Positions 9,273 through 18,265 are shown, counted from the stretch's first letter. The stretch: 64,000 bases of DNA from Vibrio marinisediminis (GCF_014050145.1 NZ_JACFYF010000001.1:496001-560000), one strand, 5' to 3'. A program made the numbers and translations. The notes: generated by a model from the letters alone, not told the origin.

Positions 9273-10454
9273 ATGTTTTTAGAAGCCTTAAAAAAGCAAA
9301 ATCCCGACTTAATTAAAGCCGCGCTTAGCTTATTTAAACAAGGTCAACTACTGCCAGACACAACGGTTATCGATGTTGATCAAGTCATTAAAAATGCCTT
9401 ATTGATGCGCAAAGTCGCAGATAAGCATGGGATAAAACTCTTTGCTATGACCAAACAATTTGGTCGTAACCCCATGCTGGCTAAAATTCTAATTAACCAA
9501 TGCAAGTTTGATGGCGTTGTGTGTGTGGATTTCAAAGAAGCTCGTTTGATGGCAAAGCATGGTTTACCCATCGCTAATGTCGGTCATTTAGTCCAGCCAC
9601 CTAGCCATATGATTCAATCACTGGTGAATGACGTTAAACCTCAAGTCATCACCGTTTATAGTTTGGATAAGGTCAAACAGATCTCTGATGCCGCCCTTCG
9701 AGCAAATCGTCAACAAGGATTACTGTTAAAATTTTTCCATCCACGTGACAACCTCTACACCAACCAAGAGTCTGGTTTTCCAATAACAGAATTGCAGCAG
9801 GTAGTGGCAGAGATTCAAGCCATGCCAAACGTGGTTATCCAAGGTGTTACGCATTTTCCTTGCTTTTTATACGACGGGGACACAAAGACAACGCTCCCTA
9901 CCCCAAACCTCACCACTTTGATTGAAGCAAAACATGCATTGGAGGCGTTAGGGGTGGAGTGCCAACAGATCAATGCTCCTTCAGCAACAAGCATTGAAAC
10001 CATTCCGCTCTTGGCAAAATATGGCTGTACACACGGTGAACCTGGCCACTCGCTCACTGGCACTATGCCGTCTAATGCCATCACTGCACAGGCGGAGAAA
10101 ATCGCCATGCTCTACCTTAGTGAAGTTTCTCATCATTATGGTGATGACAGCTATTGTTTTGCTGGCGGCTACTATCGTCGTGGTGGGCTAGAAAATGGGT
10201 TGGTTTACCATAGTGGTCAATGCCAGTCAGCGAGCATCTACAATGATGACCGTGACAGTATTGATTATCACCTGCGCGTTGCCGGGCTATACCCTATTGG
10301 CTCTCCGGTCATTATGGCTTATCGCACCCAGGTCTTTGTTACACGCAGTGACGTCGCATTGGTCACCGGTGTATCCAGTAATAACCCAAGAGTAATAGCA
10401 ACCTACGACTCACTTGGTAATCAGCTCGATTCACACGAGGTGCATCATGGCTAG
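9273..10454 (+). CDS. yhfX: YhfX-like PLP-dependent alanine racemase-fold enzyme
   Basis: The 393-aa protein starts with an alanine racemase-like TIM barrel. The probable PLP lysine is Lys61 in FAMTKQFGRNP. Active-site-like motifs follow: GHLVQ, GVTHFPC, APSATSIETIPLLAKYGCTHGEPGHSLTGT and the C-terminal IFVTRSDVALVTG-type strand. It matches E. coli YhfX over its whole length. Amino acid racemase or decarboxylase chemistry is expected, but the substrate is unknown. AAGGGGAGAAA precedes the ATG. Its last eight bases overlap the yhfW start. Confidence 0.88.
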   Translation: MFLEALKKQNPDLIKAALSLFKQGQLLPDTTVIDVDQVIKNALLMRKVADKHGIKLFAMTKQFGRNPMLAKILINQCKFDGVVCVDFKEARLMAKHGLPIANVGHLVQPPSHMIQSLVNDVKPQVITVYSLDKVKQISDAALRANRQQGLLLKFFHPRDNLYTNQESGFPITELQQVVAEIQAMPNVVIQGVTHFPCFLYDGDTKTTLPTPNLTTLIEAKHALEALGVECQQINAPSATSIETIPLLAKYGCTHGEPGHSLTGTMPSNAITAQAEKIAMLYLSEVSHHYGDDSYCFAGGYYRRGGLENGLVYHSGQCQSASIYNDDRDSIDYHLRVAGLYPIGSPVIMAYRTQVFVTRSDVALVTGVSSNNPRVIATYDSLGNQLDSHEVHHG

Positions 10455-11691
10455 ATTTATCGTTGTCGTTTTGGATGGCTTTGGCATTGGGGAAATGCCT
10501 GATGTCGCCCGTGTTCGACCACAAGATTGCGGTGCCAACACCGCGAATAAATTATTGGAACACTTTCCTCTAAAACGCCTGCCGACGTTAGAGAAGCTAG
10601 GCTTACAGAATGTGGTTAATAACCCACACTCTGTAATGCAAGCTAACCAACAAGCCAATACAGGTTCGGCATGGCTTGCTCATCAAGGTGGTGATACCTT
10701 CATGGGGCACCAAGAGATTATGGGCACGAAACCCAAACCACCTTTGGTACAGCCTTTCCAACAAGCACTGGCAAAAATAGAAGCCGCGCTGCTGGCAAAA
10801 GAGTACCGAGTTGAGCGCATCACACAGCAGGGGTTAGATTTACTCGTTGTTGAACAGGGGGTGGTAATTGGCGATAACCTCGAAGCAGATTTAGGGCAAG
10901 TTTATAACCTTACCTGTAACTTCAATATCGTATCTTTTGCAAAACTGCTGGAAATTGCTGCCATCGTGCGGGCAAATAACCCCGTTAGTCGTAATATCGC
11001 CTTTGGTGGCGATATTCACTTTGCAGGCGATCCACACAGTATGCAGCGGGTATTCGATGCAATTGAAGTTAAAATGAACAAAGAGGGCAAAACGGCTTAT
11101 ATTGGCGTTAATGCACCTGATAGCGGCGCTTACGACAAAGGCTTCCAAGTGGCTCATTTAGGGTTTGGTGTGGATGCCAACACCCAAGTGCCATGGCTAC
11201 TCCACCAACAAAACATAAAAACCTGGCTGTATGGCAAAGTCGCTGACATCGTACAAAACCCTCATGGTCAGTCGTACCTTTCCATCGTAGATACCGATGA
11301 AGTATTTCGCTTATTGAACCAAGATTTAGACCAGCATACTGAAGGCTTTTTCTGTGCCAATGTGCAAGAGACCGATCTGTCAGGTCACCTGCAAGATCCT
11401 AAACAGTACTGGCGAGTATTGGAACGGGCTGATGTAGGCTTAAACCAAGTGATGGCAAAAATGAACTCTGATGATGTATTAGTCGTCATGGCAGATCACG
11501 GCAATGACCCGTTTATTGGTCATACCAAACACACCCGTGAGCAAGTTCCTTTGTTGGTATATCAAAAAGGAAAAACCGGCATCAATATAGGTCAACGAAC
11601 GACATTATCCGATGTTGGAGCAAGCGCATGTGCGTTTTTTAACGCACCCTCACCAGAAAACGGAACACCTATAATTCCTTTGTTAGATTAG
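10447..11691 (+). CDS. yhfW: YhfW-like phosphopentomutase-family protein
   Basis: This 414-aa protein is an alkaline-phosphatase-superfamily mutase related to phosphopentomutase (DeoB). Asp10 in VVLDGFGIG and DHGNDPFIGHTKHTRE near residue 350 supply the metal ligands. Thr84 in GGDTFMGHQEIMG corresponds to the phosphorylated threonine of phosphopentomutases. The start at ATG 10447 is chosen because CGAGG lies six bases upstream and it overlaps the yhfX stop; an upstream TTG at 10414 is less likely. A phosphosugar mutase or hydrolase step is implied. A weak hairpin (about 11704-11740, GAGGCT then TTTTCTTC) follows. Confidence 0.88.
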   Translation: MARFIVVVLDGFGIGEMPDVARVRPQDCGANTANKLLEHFPLKRLPTLEKLGLQNVVNNPHSVMQANQQANTGSAWLAHQGGDTFMGHQEIMGTKPKPPLVQPFQQALAKIEAALLAKEYRVERITQQGLDLLVVEQGVVIGDNLEADLGQVYNLTCNFNIVSFAKLLEIAAIVRANNPVSRNIAFGGDIHFAGDPHSMQRVFDAIEVKMNKEGKTAYIGVNAPDSGAYDKGFQVAHLGFGVDANTQVPWLLHQQNIKTWLYGKVADIVQNPHGQSYLSIVDTDEVFRLLNQDLDQHTEGFFCANVQETDLSGHLQDPKQYWRVLERADVGLNQVMAKMNSDDVLVVMADHGNDPFIGHTKHTREQVPLLVYQKGKTGINIGQRTTLSDVGASACAFFNAPSPENGTPIIPLLD

Positions 11692-11837
11692 CGCCAACGC
11701 ACAGCCTCTTAGCAAACTTCCCCCTTTCGCTTTGAGGCTTTTCTTCTATTGGTTTTTATTCAATCCACTTTTAAAGAATATAACGTCTTCTGCCCGCCAC
11801 TTTTTTAGTTTAAGCCTAACCGCTCCCAGCGAAACAA

Positions 11838-11861
11838 GTTGATGATCTCGTGATCATCAAC
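11838..11861 (-). terminator. Hairpin overlapping the 3' end of the secreted-protein gene
   Basis: A perfect 10-bp inverted repeat, GTTGATGATC (11838-11847) and GATCATCAAC (11852-11861), with a TCGT loop. It overlaps the stop codon of the minus-strand gene and, read on that strand, is followed by TTGTTTC. It is a probable weak terminator or 3'-end stabiliser. Confidence 0.45.
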
Positions 11862-12609
11862 GAGTGCTCACCTTCCCTGGCAAAGACAAGTCGCCTGACG
11901 CAATGTCATACACACCTGTTACGCACAGCAATGGGGCATGAATACTCTCATTGACTTTCAAAACCGCAGTCAGCGCATCAAAATTAAACGCATCATTCAG
12001 CCCTATATCCGACTTTGGTACTTCAACACGCAATTCTTTGGACGTAAATTTAGGTGTATAGGCTGGACTATCAATATAAATGGGCAGTTCTGGCCAAGTC
12101 TTCGGAACCTTGGCTGTTGTACCTTCGGGAATATCACGCACTTTTAATCCGGCGGGACATTGTTCATCCTCCGTCAAAACCACCCAATGTGAATGCCACA
12201 GCGCCCCATCATTAGCGAGGTCGCCATCGCCATTTTCATCATATTTTGGCGTGTCATCAAAATCGGGATGAGAAGTCACAACCAAAGCAACAATACCTTT
12301 GTCCGAATCAAATCCAATATCCGCTGAATTTAATGTGGTCGGCCAAACGTAGCTAAACACTTCTGCTCCTCCCAGTTGACCAATCGCTTGCGGCTTCACA
12401 TCACCGATTGAATCGCGTACTGCGGTTTGAAAAATCAAATGATTGTTTTTTTTCACCACCTTGGCGTGAACGACGTCGAAGCTGGCGACAATATCAATAT
12501 TGCTGTCGGCGACTAAGTGCTCTTTAGGATGAGCCAATACAGCAGTGGTTGTCAGCGCCGCGCTGATGCACAGTGCCAGGGTATTGAGATCTCGAATAGC
12601 TGTTTTCAT
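11857..12609 (-). CDS. Secreted hypothetical protein with signal peptide
   Basis: The 250-aa protein has a Sec signal peptide of about 26 residues, ending TTTAVLAHPKEH, so it should be exported to the periplasm or beyond. A calcium-loop-like KYDENGDGDLANDG motif occurs near residue 124, followed by LWHSHWVVLTEDEQCPAGL, and a C-terminal domain contains a second Cys (LLCVTGVYD). I do not recognise the family. AGGAG six bases before ATG 12609 favours this start over GTG 12612. It is divergent from a MarR gene across a strong palindromic operator, which suggests direct control by that MarR. Confidence 0.75.
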   Translation of the reverse strand: MKTAIRDLNTLALCISAALTTTAVLAHPKEHLVADSNIDIVASFDVVHAKVVKKNNHLIFQTAVRDSIGDVKPQAIGQLGGAEVFSYVWPTTLNSADIGFDSDKGIVALVVTSHPDFDDTPKYDENGDGDLANDGALWHSHWVVLTEDEQCPAGLKVRDIPEGTTAKVPKTWPELPIYIDSPAYTPKFTSKELRVEVPKSDIGLNDAFNFDALTAVLKVNESIHAPLLCVTGVYDIASGDLSLPGKVSTR

Positions 12610-12640
12610 CACAATCTCCTTGTATGAACATGGTTCAATT

Positions 12641-12675
12641 CTTAAATATAGTTTCGTATCGAAACTATATTTAAG
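12641..12675. promoter_or_regulatory. Perfect 35-bp palindromic operator (probable MarR site)
   Basis: Arms of 16 bases (12641-12656 and 12660-12675) are perfect reverse complements around a 3-base centre; the core half-site is TAGTTTCG. A second, looser copy TAGTTT-N7-AAACTA lies at 12703-12721, 12 bp further toward the MarR gene than one would need for overlap. The pair sits between the divergent secreted-protein gene and the MarR gene, so autoregulation and repression of the secreted protein is a natural reading. Binding is inferred. Confidence 0.7.
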
Positions 12676-12763
12676 GTAGTCTATCAGCTATAGTTGTCAA
12701 CGTAGTTTCGACTAAAAACTAATTTTCTTTATTCTGCTTTTAAGGCGCTATTTGAGAGGGCAC

Positions 12764-13324
12764 ATGGTAAGTCACTTTGAACTCTATGAATTATTAGAAA
12801 GAATTGGCAACGTACTTCGAAATGAAGCACGACAAGTGGGGAGTGAGTATGGCTTGCACCCTGTCCATGTCGAGATCTTGCATTATCTGCAACGATGCAA
12901 TTTATTCAGTGATACCCCTGCAGCAGTGACAGAGTTTTTGGGAATAACCAAAGGCACAACCTCTCAATCAATCACTCTATTAGAGAGCAAAGGCTTGCTA
13001 ATCAAGAGTAAAGATCAGCTTGATAAACGCATCTCTCATCTCAAGTTAACTGAGCAAGGGCAAACTTTAGTAGATCAAATATGTCCACCAGCACGATTAA
13101 CACCGTTATTAGCCGATATTGAAGCCAATAATCAACAACTCGTCCCTACACTCAAGCAATTATTGAGCGACATGCAACAAGGCAACAATAAGGTCTGCTT
13201 TGGGGTGTGTAAAACTTGCCGACATCACGAAATCCGCTCTGAGAAGACGTTTTTCTGTCAACTGACACAAATGACGCTCACACGTGACCACGGTGAACTG
13301 ATTTGCAAAGAACATGAGCTATGA
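12764..13324 (+). CDS. MarR-family regulator with cysteine-rich C-terminus
   Basis: The 186-aa protein has a MarR winged-helix domain: LHPVHVEILHYLQRCNL, then the recognition region TPAAVTEFLGITKGTTSQSITLLESKGLLIKS and the wing KDQLDKRISHLKLTEQG. The C-terminal ~40 residues are unusual: CFGVCKTCRHHEI followed by FFCQLTQ and LICKEHEL give five cysteines and several histidines, like a zinc or redox-sensing tail. The start at ATG 12764 has GAGAGGG just upstream; TTG 12752 is an alternative. It is divergent from the secreted protein gene. Confidence 0.85.
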   Translation: MVSHFELYELLERIGNVLRNEARQVGSEYGLHPVHVEILHYLQRCNLFSDTPAAVTEFLGITKGTTSQSITLLESKGLLIKSKDQLDKRISHLKLTEQGQTLVDQICPPARLTPLLADIEANNQQLVPTLKQLLSDMQQGNNKVCFGVCKTCRHHEIRSEKTFFCQLTQMTLTRDHGELICKEHEL

Positions 13325-13551
13325 GCTCCCCGTCCCCATAGAATTGTGTTGCCATAAAATTACATTGTTGTTGAGCCAAATAGACGGCGCGATTAACGCC
13401 ATTCATTTACCTTGGTAGACCTAGCCCCCTCATATAGTTATTCCATCAATCTATACTTGCATTCAAAGATCTTCGACAGGCAGATCCATGTAGGAATGTG
13501 ACACAATCTATAAAAATGAAGATCAATTTTAAGGGGAACTTGATGAAATTA

Positions 13552-13600
13552 CGAACATGTGAAAACCTTACCACAATGAAACATGAAAACCTTTTCACAT
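13552..13600. promoter_or_regulatory. Probable ScrR operators upstream of scrA
   Basis: Two related sites precede scrA: ACATGTGAAAACCTTACCACA beginning near 13555 and CATGAAAACCTTTTCACAT at 13582-13600. The second has arms TGAAAA / TTTTCA. They resemble LacI-family operators and ScrR is encoded downstream in the locus. Rest of 13325-13616 is AT-rich promoter sequence; AAGGG (13604-13608) is the scrA ribosome site. Confidence 0.5.
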
Positions 13601-13616
13601 TTTAAGGGTAGAACAA

Positions 13617-14960
13617 ATGAACAATGAAATAGCAGTGAGTTTACTCAACGCTCTGGGTGGCCAAGAGAACATTCGCGCACTCGAACATTGCGCGACTCGT
13701 TTACGCGTAGTGGTAAAAGATGATGCTAAAGTGAACGCTGAGGCAATCAAGAAAACCACCAAAGTGGCAGGTTACTTCCTACAGTCAGGTCAACATCAGG
13801 TGATACTAGGCACTGGCTTAGTCAACGACGTACACGCAGAGATGACCAAGCTGATTGATGGTACCCTTGAAAGCACCAAAGGCGCAGCATATGAAAACTT
13901 AAGCCCGTTCCAAAAAGGCTTGCGTGCACTAGCGGATGTATTTATTCCTCTGATCCCTGTGCTGGTTGCAACGGGTCTTTTCATGGGCTTACGTGGCTTT
14001 GCACAACAACTAGGCGTTACATTCTCTCCAGACGTTCTGATTATGACGCAAGTCGTTACAGACACCGTCTTCATCTTTTTGCCTGCTCTGGTTGTATGGT
14101 CTTCATTCCAACGTTTTGGCGGCACGCCAGTCGTCGGTATGGTATTAGGTTTGATGCTAATCGCCCCAATGCTGCCAAATGCATGGGCAGTGGCGTCTGG
14201 TGATGCACAAAGATTGTCGCTGGGTATGTTCCAAGTTCAAGGCTTCCAAGGCACGATCATTCCGGCACTTATTGTTGGTATTTTTGGTGCAAACTTAGAG
14301 CGTTGGATCAAATCTTGGATGCCATCGGTTGTGGCACTGGTATTCACCCCATTTTTGACTATCACTATCGGTATGTTGGCAGGTTTGCTGATTATCGGTC
14401 CAATCTTCAACATCGTTGAACATGGCGTGATGGTCTCATCTGAAACCATCGTCAACCTACCCTTTGGTATCGGCGGTGCTATCTTTGGTGCCTTCCAACA
14501 AGTCCTAACGGTCACAGGTTTACACCACAGCTTAATGGTAGTTGAACTAAACTTCCTATCAACGCTAAAAGTGAACCCTCTAAATGCCTTGATTACAGCG
14601 TCTATGGCGGGTCAAGCAGGCGCAGCAATTGCTTACACTATGTCACTAAAAGACAAAGAACAGAAAGCACTCAACTACTCTTCTATCGCACCGTGCTTCT
14701 TCGGCATCACTGAGCCACTGCTGTTTGGTATTACGCTAACCAACAGCAAAGTGTTCGCCGCGGGTATGGTCGGCGGTGCAATTGCGGGGGCGTTTGCAAC
14801 CATGATGCACATAGCGCCATCAGTGATGGGTGTAACCTACCTTCCTGCAATCCCAGCTTACTTAGGTAACGGTTTGATGATGTACATTGCAATGATTGCC
14901 GTCGGTATGGGCTCTGCAATGGTAGTAACAAAAATTCTTCTTAAAACATCTAAAGCATAA
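13617..14960 (+). CDS. scrA: Sucrose-specific PTS permease, EIIBC
   Basis: This 447-aa permease has an N-terminal IIB domain with the phosphorylation site Cys25 in HCATRLR and a C-terminal IIC domain of about ten helices starting near residue 100 (FIPLIPVLVATGLFMG). The GITEPLLFG signature near residue 365 is typical. There is no IIA domain, so it must take phosphate from a separate EIIA-Glc (Crr). It imports sucrose as sucrose-6-phosphate. Assignment to sucrose rests on the adjacent GH32 hydrolase and LacI regulator. It is the first gene of scrA-scrB-scrR. Confidence 0.9.
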   Translation: MNNEIAVSLLNALGGQENIRALEHCATRLRVVVKDDAKVNAEAIKKTTKVAGYFLQSGQHQVILGTGLVNDVHAEMTKLIDGTLESTKGAAYENLSPFQKGLRALADVFIPLIPVLVATGLFMGLRGFAQQLGVTFSPDVLIMTQVVTDTVFIFLPALVVWSSFQRFGGTPVVGMVLGLMLIAPMLPNAWAVASGDAQRLSLGMFQVQGFQGTIIPALIVGIFGANLERWIKSWMPSVVALVFTPFLTITIGMLAGLLIIGPIFNIVEHGVMVSSETIVNLPFGIGGAIFGAFQQVLTVTGLHHSLMVVELNFLSTLKVNPLNALITASMAGQAGAAIAYTMSLKDKEQKALNYSSIAPCFFGITEPLLFGITLTNSKVFAAGMVGGAIAGAFATMMHIAPSVMGVTYLPAIPAYLGNGLMMYIAMIAVGMGSAMVVTKILLKTSKA

Positions 14961-14967
14961 ATTAAGT

Positions 14968-14989
14968 GAGAGCCCAGCAATGGGCTCTC
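14968..14989 (+). terminator. Hairpin between scrA and scrB
   Basis: GAGAGCCC (14968-14975) and GGGCTCTC (14982-14989) form a perfect 8-bp stem with a 6-base loop, seven bases after the scrA stop and nine bases before the scrB ATG. The T tract is short (TTTAC), so it probably attenuates or stabilises the scrA message rather than stopping all transcription. It also covers the place where a scrB ribosome site should be. Confidence 0.55.
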
Positions 14990-14998
14990 TTTACGCAT

Positions 14999-16441
14999 AT
15001 GAATTCACTTTTAAATCAAGCAAACACCATCTTAAATCAAGCTAATGACTCGGATGATGACCATTGGCGCCCTAAGTTTCACATCACTCCACCCTCTGGT
15101 TTACTCAATGACCCAAATGGCTTTATTCAATTCAATGGGCAGTATCATCTGTTCTTTCAGTGGCACCCATTTGCTTGCCTTCATGGCTCGAAATATTGGG
15201 CACACTGTACCAGTGACGACCTTATTCATTGGGACTTTAAACCCACCGCATTAGCCCCTGATGCAAGCTTTGATAAAAACGGCTGCTATTCGGGCAGTGC
15301 TTTTGTCCTCAATGAACAACTGCACCTGTTCTACACTGGCAATCTAAAAGATGAGGCGGGCGAGCGTATCTCTACCCAGTGCTTAGCGAAAGCGGTAGAT
15401 GCAAAGCTCGAAAGCTATGAAAAGCTGGGACCAGTGATCCATTGCCAGCCACAAGGTTTTACCGCCCACTTTCGTGACCCTAAAATTTGGCACCACGATG
15501 GACGCTGGTACTGCGTACTCGGTGCACAAACCGAACAACTCACAGGGCAAGTATTACTGTACTCATCAGACGATGCGCAGCAGTGGCACTACAATGGACC
15601 TATCGCAGGCAACGGCATCAATGGTTTGACCGATTTCGGTTATATGTTCGAGTGCCCTGATCTGTTTACTCTTAATGACCAAGATGTATTGATCGGTTGC
15701 CCACAAGGCATAGCACCAAAAGGCTCTGATTTTCACAACCGCCACAACAATGGCTATTTCGTGGGTCAGTTAGATTACACTGCCGCTCAATATACCCACG
15801 GTGAATTTTATCCACTAGATCGTGGTTTTGAATTCTATGCCCCGCAAACGACGTTAGCTGAAGATGGGCGACGATTACTCAGCGCTTGGCTTGGCATTCC
15901 TGATGAAGATGACCAACCTACGGTAGAGCATGGTTGGATTCATGCGCTCTCCCTGGTTCGTAGCCTACACCTTGTAAACGGTAAGGTTTATCAACGTCCT
16001 GTTGAAGAACACAAAACCCTGCGTGGTGAACAGTTCGATTTTGGTCCCCAAGAACTAAACGCCAACCAAGAGCTTACGTTCAGTGGTGAAAACTGTTTTG
16101 AGTTGTCGCTCAAAGCCACTGAGGTTGAAGGTTTACTGACTCTTCGCCTTGCTGAAATCGATGAGCACTTTGTTGAAATCACATTCGACTCTGCGACTGG
16201 AGTGTTCAAACTCGATCGCAGCCATGCGCTTCACCAACAAGGCAGCCGTGAATGCATTTTGTCTAATCGCGACAGCTTGGATCTACAAATCTTCTTCGAT
16301 CGCTCTATATTGGAAATTTTTGTCAATAACGGTGAAGAAGTGTTCTCCGGTCGAGTATTTCCAACGCAACTGCATTCAAACACCACTGTGACAAGCAGTA
16401 AGTCGTGTATAATCAAGGAGCTTATTCGATACGACTATTAG
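14999..16441 (+). CDS. scrB: Sucrose-6-phosphate hydrolase (GH32)
   Basis: The 480-aa enzyme has the GH32 five-bladed propeller. The nucleophile Asp is in GLLNDPNGF, the transition-state stabiliser is in FRDPKIW, and the acid/base Glu is in FECPDLF. The C-terminal beta-sandwich ends SILEIFVNNGEEVFSGRVFP. It cleaves sucrose-6-phosphate made by ScrA into glucose-6-phosphate and fructose, in the cytoplasm. I chose ATG 14999; GTG 14966 would start within the preceding hairpin and has no ribosome site. No fructokinase gene (scrK) is found in this locus. Confidence 0.92.
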   Translation: MNSLLNQANTILNQANDSDDDHWRPKFHITPPSGLLNDPNGFIQFNGQYHLFFQWHPFACLHGSKYWAHCTSDDLIHWDFKPTALAPDASFDKNGCYSGSAFVLNEQLHLFYTGNLKDEAGERISTQCLAKAVDAKLESYEKLGPVIHCQPQGFTAHFRDPKIWHHDGRWYCVLGAQTEQLTGQVLLYSSDDAQQWHYNGPIAGNGINGLTDFGYMFECPDLFTLNDQDVLIGCPQGIAPKGSDFHNRHNNGYFVGQLDYTAAQYTHGEFYPLDRGFEFYAPQTTLAEDGRRLLSAWLGIPDEDDQPTVEHGWIHALSLVRSLHLVNGKVYQRPVEEHKTLRGEQFDFGPQELNANQELTFSGENCFELSLKATEVEGLLTLRLAEIDEHFVEITFDSATGVFKLDRSHALHQQGSRECILSNRDSLDLQIFFDRSILEIFVNNGEEVFSGRVFPTQLHSNTTVTSSKSCIIKELIRYDY

Positions 16442-16473
16442 GGCGATGACCCTAGCATAAAAGGACACGGGAC

Positions 16474-17481
16474 ATGCCAACCATCAAAGAAATAGCGCAA
16501 TTAGCAGAAACTTCGATATCAAGCGTGTCCCGGGTTATTAATAGCTCTGGCTATGTCGGTGAAGAAGCCCGAAAACGAATTCAAAAAGTACTTGATGAGA
16601 CGGGCTATCGCCCGAATGCTCTCGCCAAAGCACTCCACTCTAAGCGCAGCCAAACCATTGGCGTTATCTTGCCTAAAATCAACGCGACATCATCCGGTGA
16701 AAACATTGCTGGCATTGACCAATATTATGCCGACAAAGGCTATTCCATCATCTTAGGTAATACCAACCATTCGATTGAAAAAGAGCTCGAGTTTTTAGAT
16801 CTGTTTTCAGAAAAACAAGTCGATGGCATTATTTTAATCGCAACCACCATTACGCCTGAACACGAAGAAAAAATTAAAAAGCTGCGCGTTCCTTTGGTCG
16901 TGATGGGACAAACGGCGACCGACGGTTCACCGAGTGTGCTGTTTGATGAAGTCTCTGCGGTTGAAGATATGATGGCGCACTTATACGCGCTCAACCATCA
17001 GCGTATTGCCTATATCGGCGTTGCAGAATCAGATATTTCGGTTGGGCAAAAACGCAAACAGGGTTACCTCAATGCTCTGGCGCAACATGGTCTTGAAATG
17101 AATAAAGAGTGGATGGCTATCGGCGATTTTTCAGTCACCAGTGGCTACCAAGCGTGTCAGGCTATTTTTGAGCAATGCAACGTAATGCCCGATAGCGTGT
17201 TTGCGGTGAATGATAAAATGGCGATTGGCGCGATAAACTACCTACTCGAACATGGGTACCGTGTTCCAGAAGACATTAGTGTCTGTGGGGTTGGTGGTGG
17301 CGCTATGTCGGCTTACTACAACCCTAAAATCACCTCATTGGTTTATGATTTTCATGAATCGGGTCGAATGGCAGCAGAGTTGCTACATAGCTTGATTGAA
17401 AAGTCTCAGCAAATAGCCACCAATCATGTCAGCTTTGTACCCTACTCACTGGCAGCAAGACAAAGTACCCAACAAAAATAA
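16474..17481 (+). CDS. scrR: LacI-family repressor of the sucrose genes
   Basis: The 335-aa protein has a typical LacI HTH (MPTIKEIAQLAETSISSVSRVINSSGYVGEEARKRIQKVLDETGYRPNALAKAL) followed by the hinge and a periplasmic-binding-like effector domain with SVFAVNDKMAIGAINYL. AAAGGA precedes the ATG. It is 32 bases after scrB and probably co-transcribed. By analogy with ScrR of other Vibrio and enterics it should respond to fructose or fructose-1-phosphate and bind the repeats upstream of scrA. Confidence 0.87.
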   Translation: MPTIKEIAQLAETSISSVSRVINSSGYVGEEARKRIQKVLDETGYRPNALAKALHSKRSQTIGVILPKINATSSGENIAGIDQYYADKGYSIILGNTNHSIEKELEFLDLFSEKQVDGIILIATTITPEHEEKIKKLRVPLVVMGQTATDGSPSVLFDEVSAVEDMMAHLYALNHQRIAYIGVAESDISVGQKRKQGYLNALAQHGLEMNKEWMAIGDFSVTSGYQACQAIFEQCNVMPDSVFAVNDKMAIGAINYLLEHGYRVPEDISVCGVGGGAMSAYYNPKITSLVYDFHESGRMAAELLHSLIEKSQQIATNHVSFVPYSLAARQSTQQK

Positions 17482-17626
17482 GATAATAAAGCGGGCTCTC
17501 ACGTGAATTATCTCGATCAATTTACACTGTGAATCCCGCGCCAAAACACCACTAAAAACAATACCTCACTATGGTGAAGCGGATTATAAATAGGGTAGGA
17601 TAAGCAGCATATAAGGGAGGCAACAC

Positions 17627-18265
17627 ATGAAGAGTGTGGTTATTGATGTTTGGCAAAGTCACAGTACTCAACCTCGCACAGCTTGGGTGATGCCTGATGG
17701 CTGCCAAGATGTCATTGTCACATTTAGTGACAACGCCCTACCCAATATTGAGATCTCACCGCTGCATACCTGCGCAACTCCAGTTCAACTGATCCCCAAC
17801 CAACATATGCTTGGGCTAAGGCTAGCCGCAGGGTTCGATACCCATTCACTTAATTTAGAGCAGCTCTACCGCTATGTTGATGATACAAGCGAGTTAGTCG
17901 CCACCATTGAATCATCTGCCAAGCAAGAAACCTCCCAAGTTCAAGAAGTATTGACCTGTTTTCAGGCTGAGCCACTTAGCATTCAAAGCACGGCACTGAC
18001 ATTAGGGGTTTCGAGCCGAACGCTACAGCGACTACTCAAATCTCAAACAAGCTACTCACCCATGTTTTGGCTTCGTTTAGCCCGTGTTCGCAGCGCGGCG
18101 AAGATGATTTTGGCTAAGCAACCTCTTGGTCAGGTTGCTTACCACTGTCACTACTCAGATCAAGCCCATATGAGTCGTGAAATAAAACACTGGTTAGGCA
18201 CAACGCCAACTCAACTCCATCACCGTTCAGATATCGCTAACCAGCTACTTGCCCCCGGTTACTAA
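17627..18265 (+). CDS. AraC-family transcriptional regulator
   Basis: This 212-aa regulator is shorter than most AraC proteins. The C-terminal double HTH is intact: QSTALTLGVSSRTLQRLLKSQTSYSPMFWLRLARVRSAAKMIL and GQVAYHCHYSDQAHMSREIKHWLGTTPTQL. The N-terminal ~100 residues (WVMPDGCQDVIVTF) resemble the short cupin-like sensor of AraC proteins that start with a PDGC motif. GGGAGG precedes the ATG. It converges with the VOC gene with a 4-base overlap of the stop codons. Confidence 0.87.
   Translation: MKSVVIDVWQSHSTQPRTAWVMPDGCQDVIVTFSDNALPNIEISPLHTCATPVQLIPNQHMLGLRLAAGFDTHSLNLEQLYRYVDDTSELVATIESSAKQETSQVQEVLTCFQAEPLSIQSTALTLGVSSRTLQRLLKSQTSYSPMFWLRLARVRSAAKMILAKQPLGQVAYHCHYSDQAHMSREIKHWLGTTPTQLHHRSDIANQLLAPGY

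Noticed and set aside
11838-11861. TGATCA inside a hairpin, resembling an RctB site
   Set aside because: It lacks the TGCTTT extension of the iterons and is better explained as a 3'-end hairpin.
17519-17535. TTTACACTGTGAA resembling parS2
   Set aside because: One half-site is mismatched and it lies 27 kb from the cluster of exact matches.
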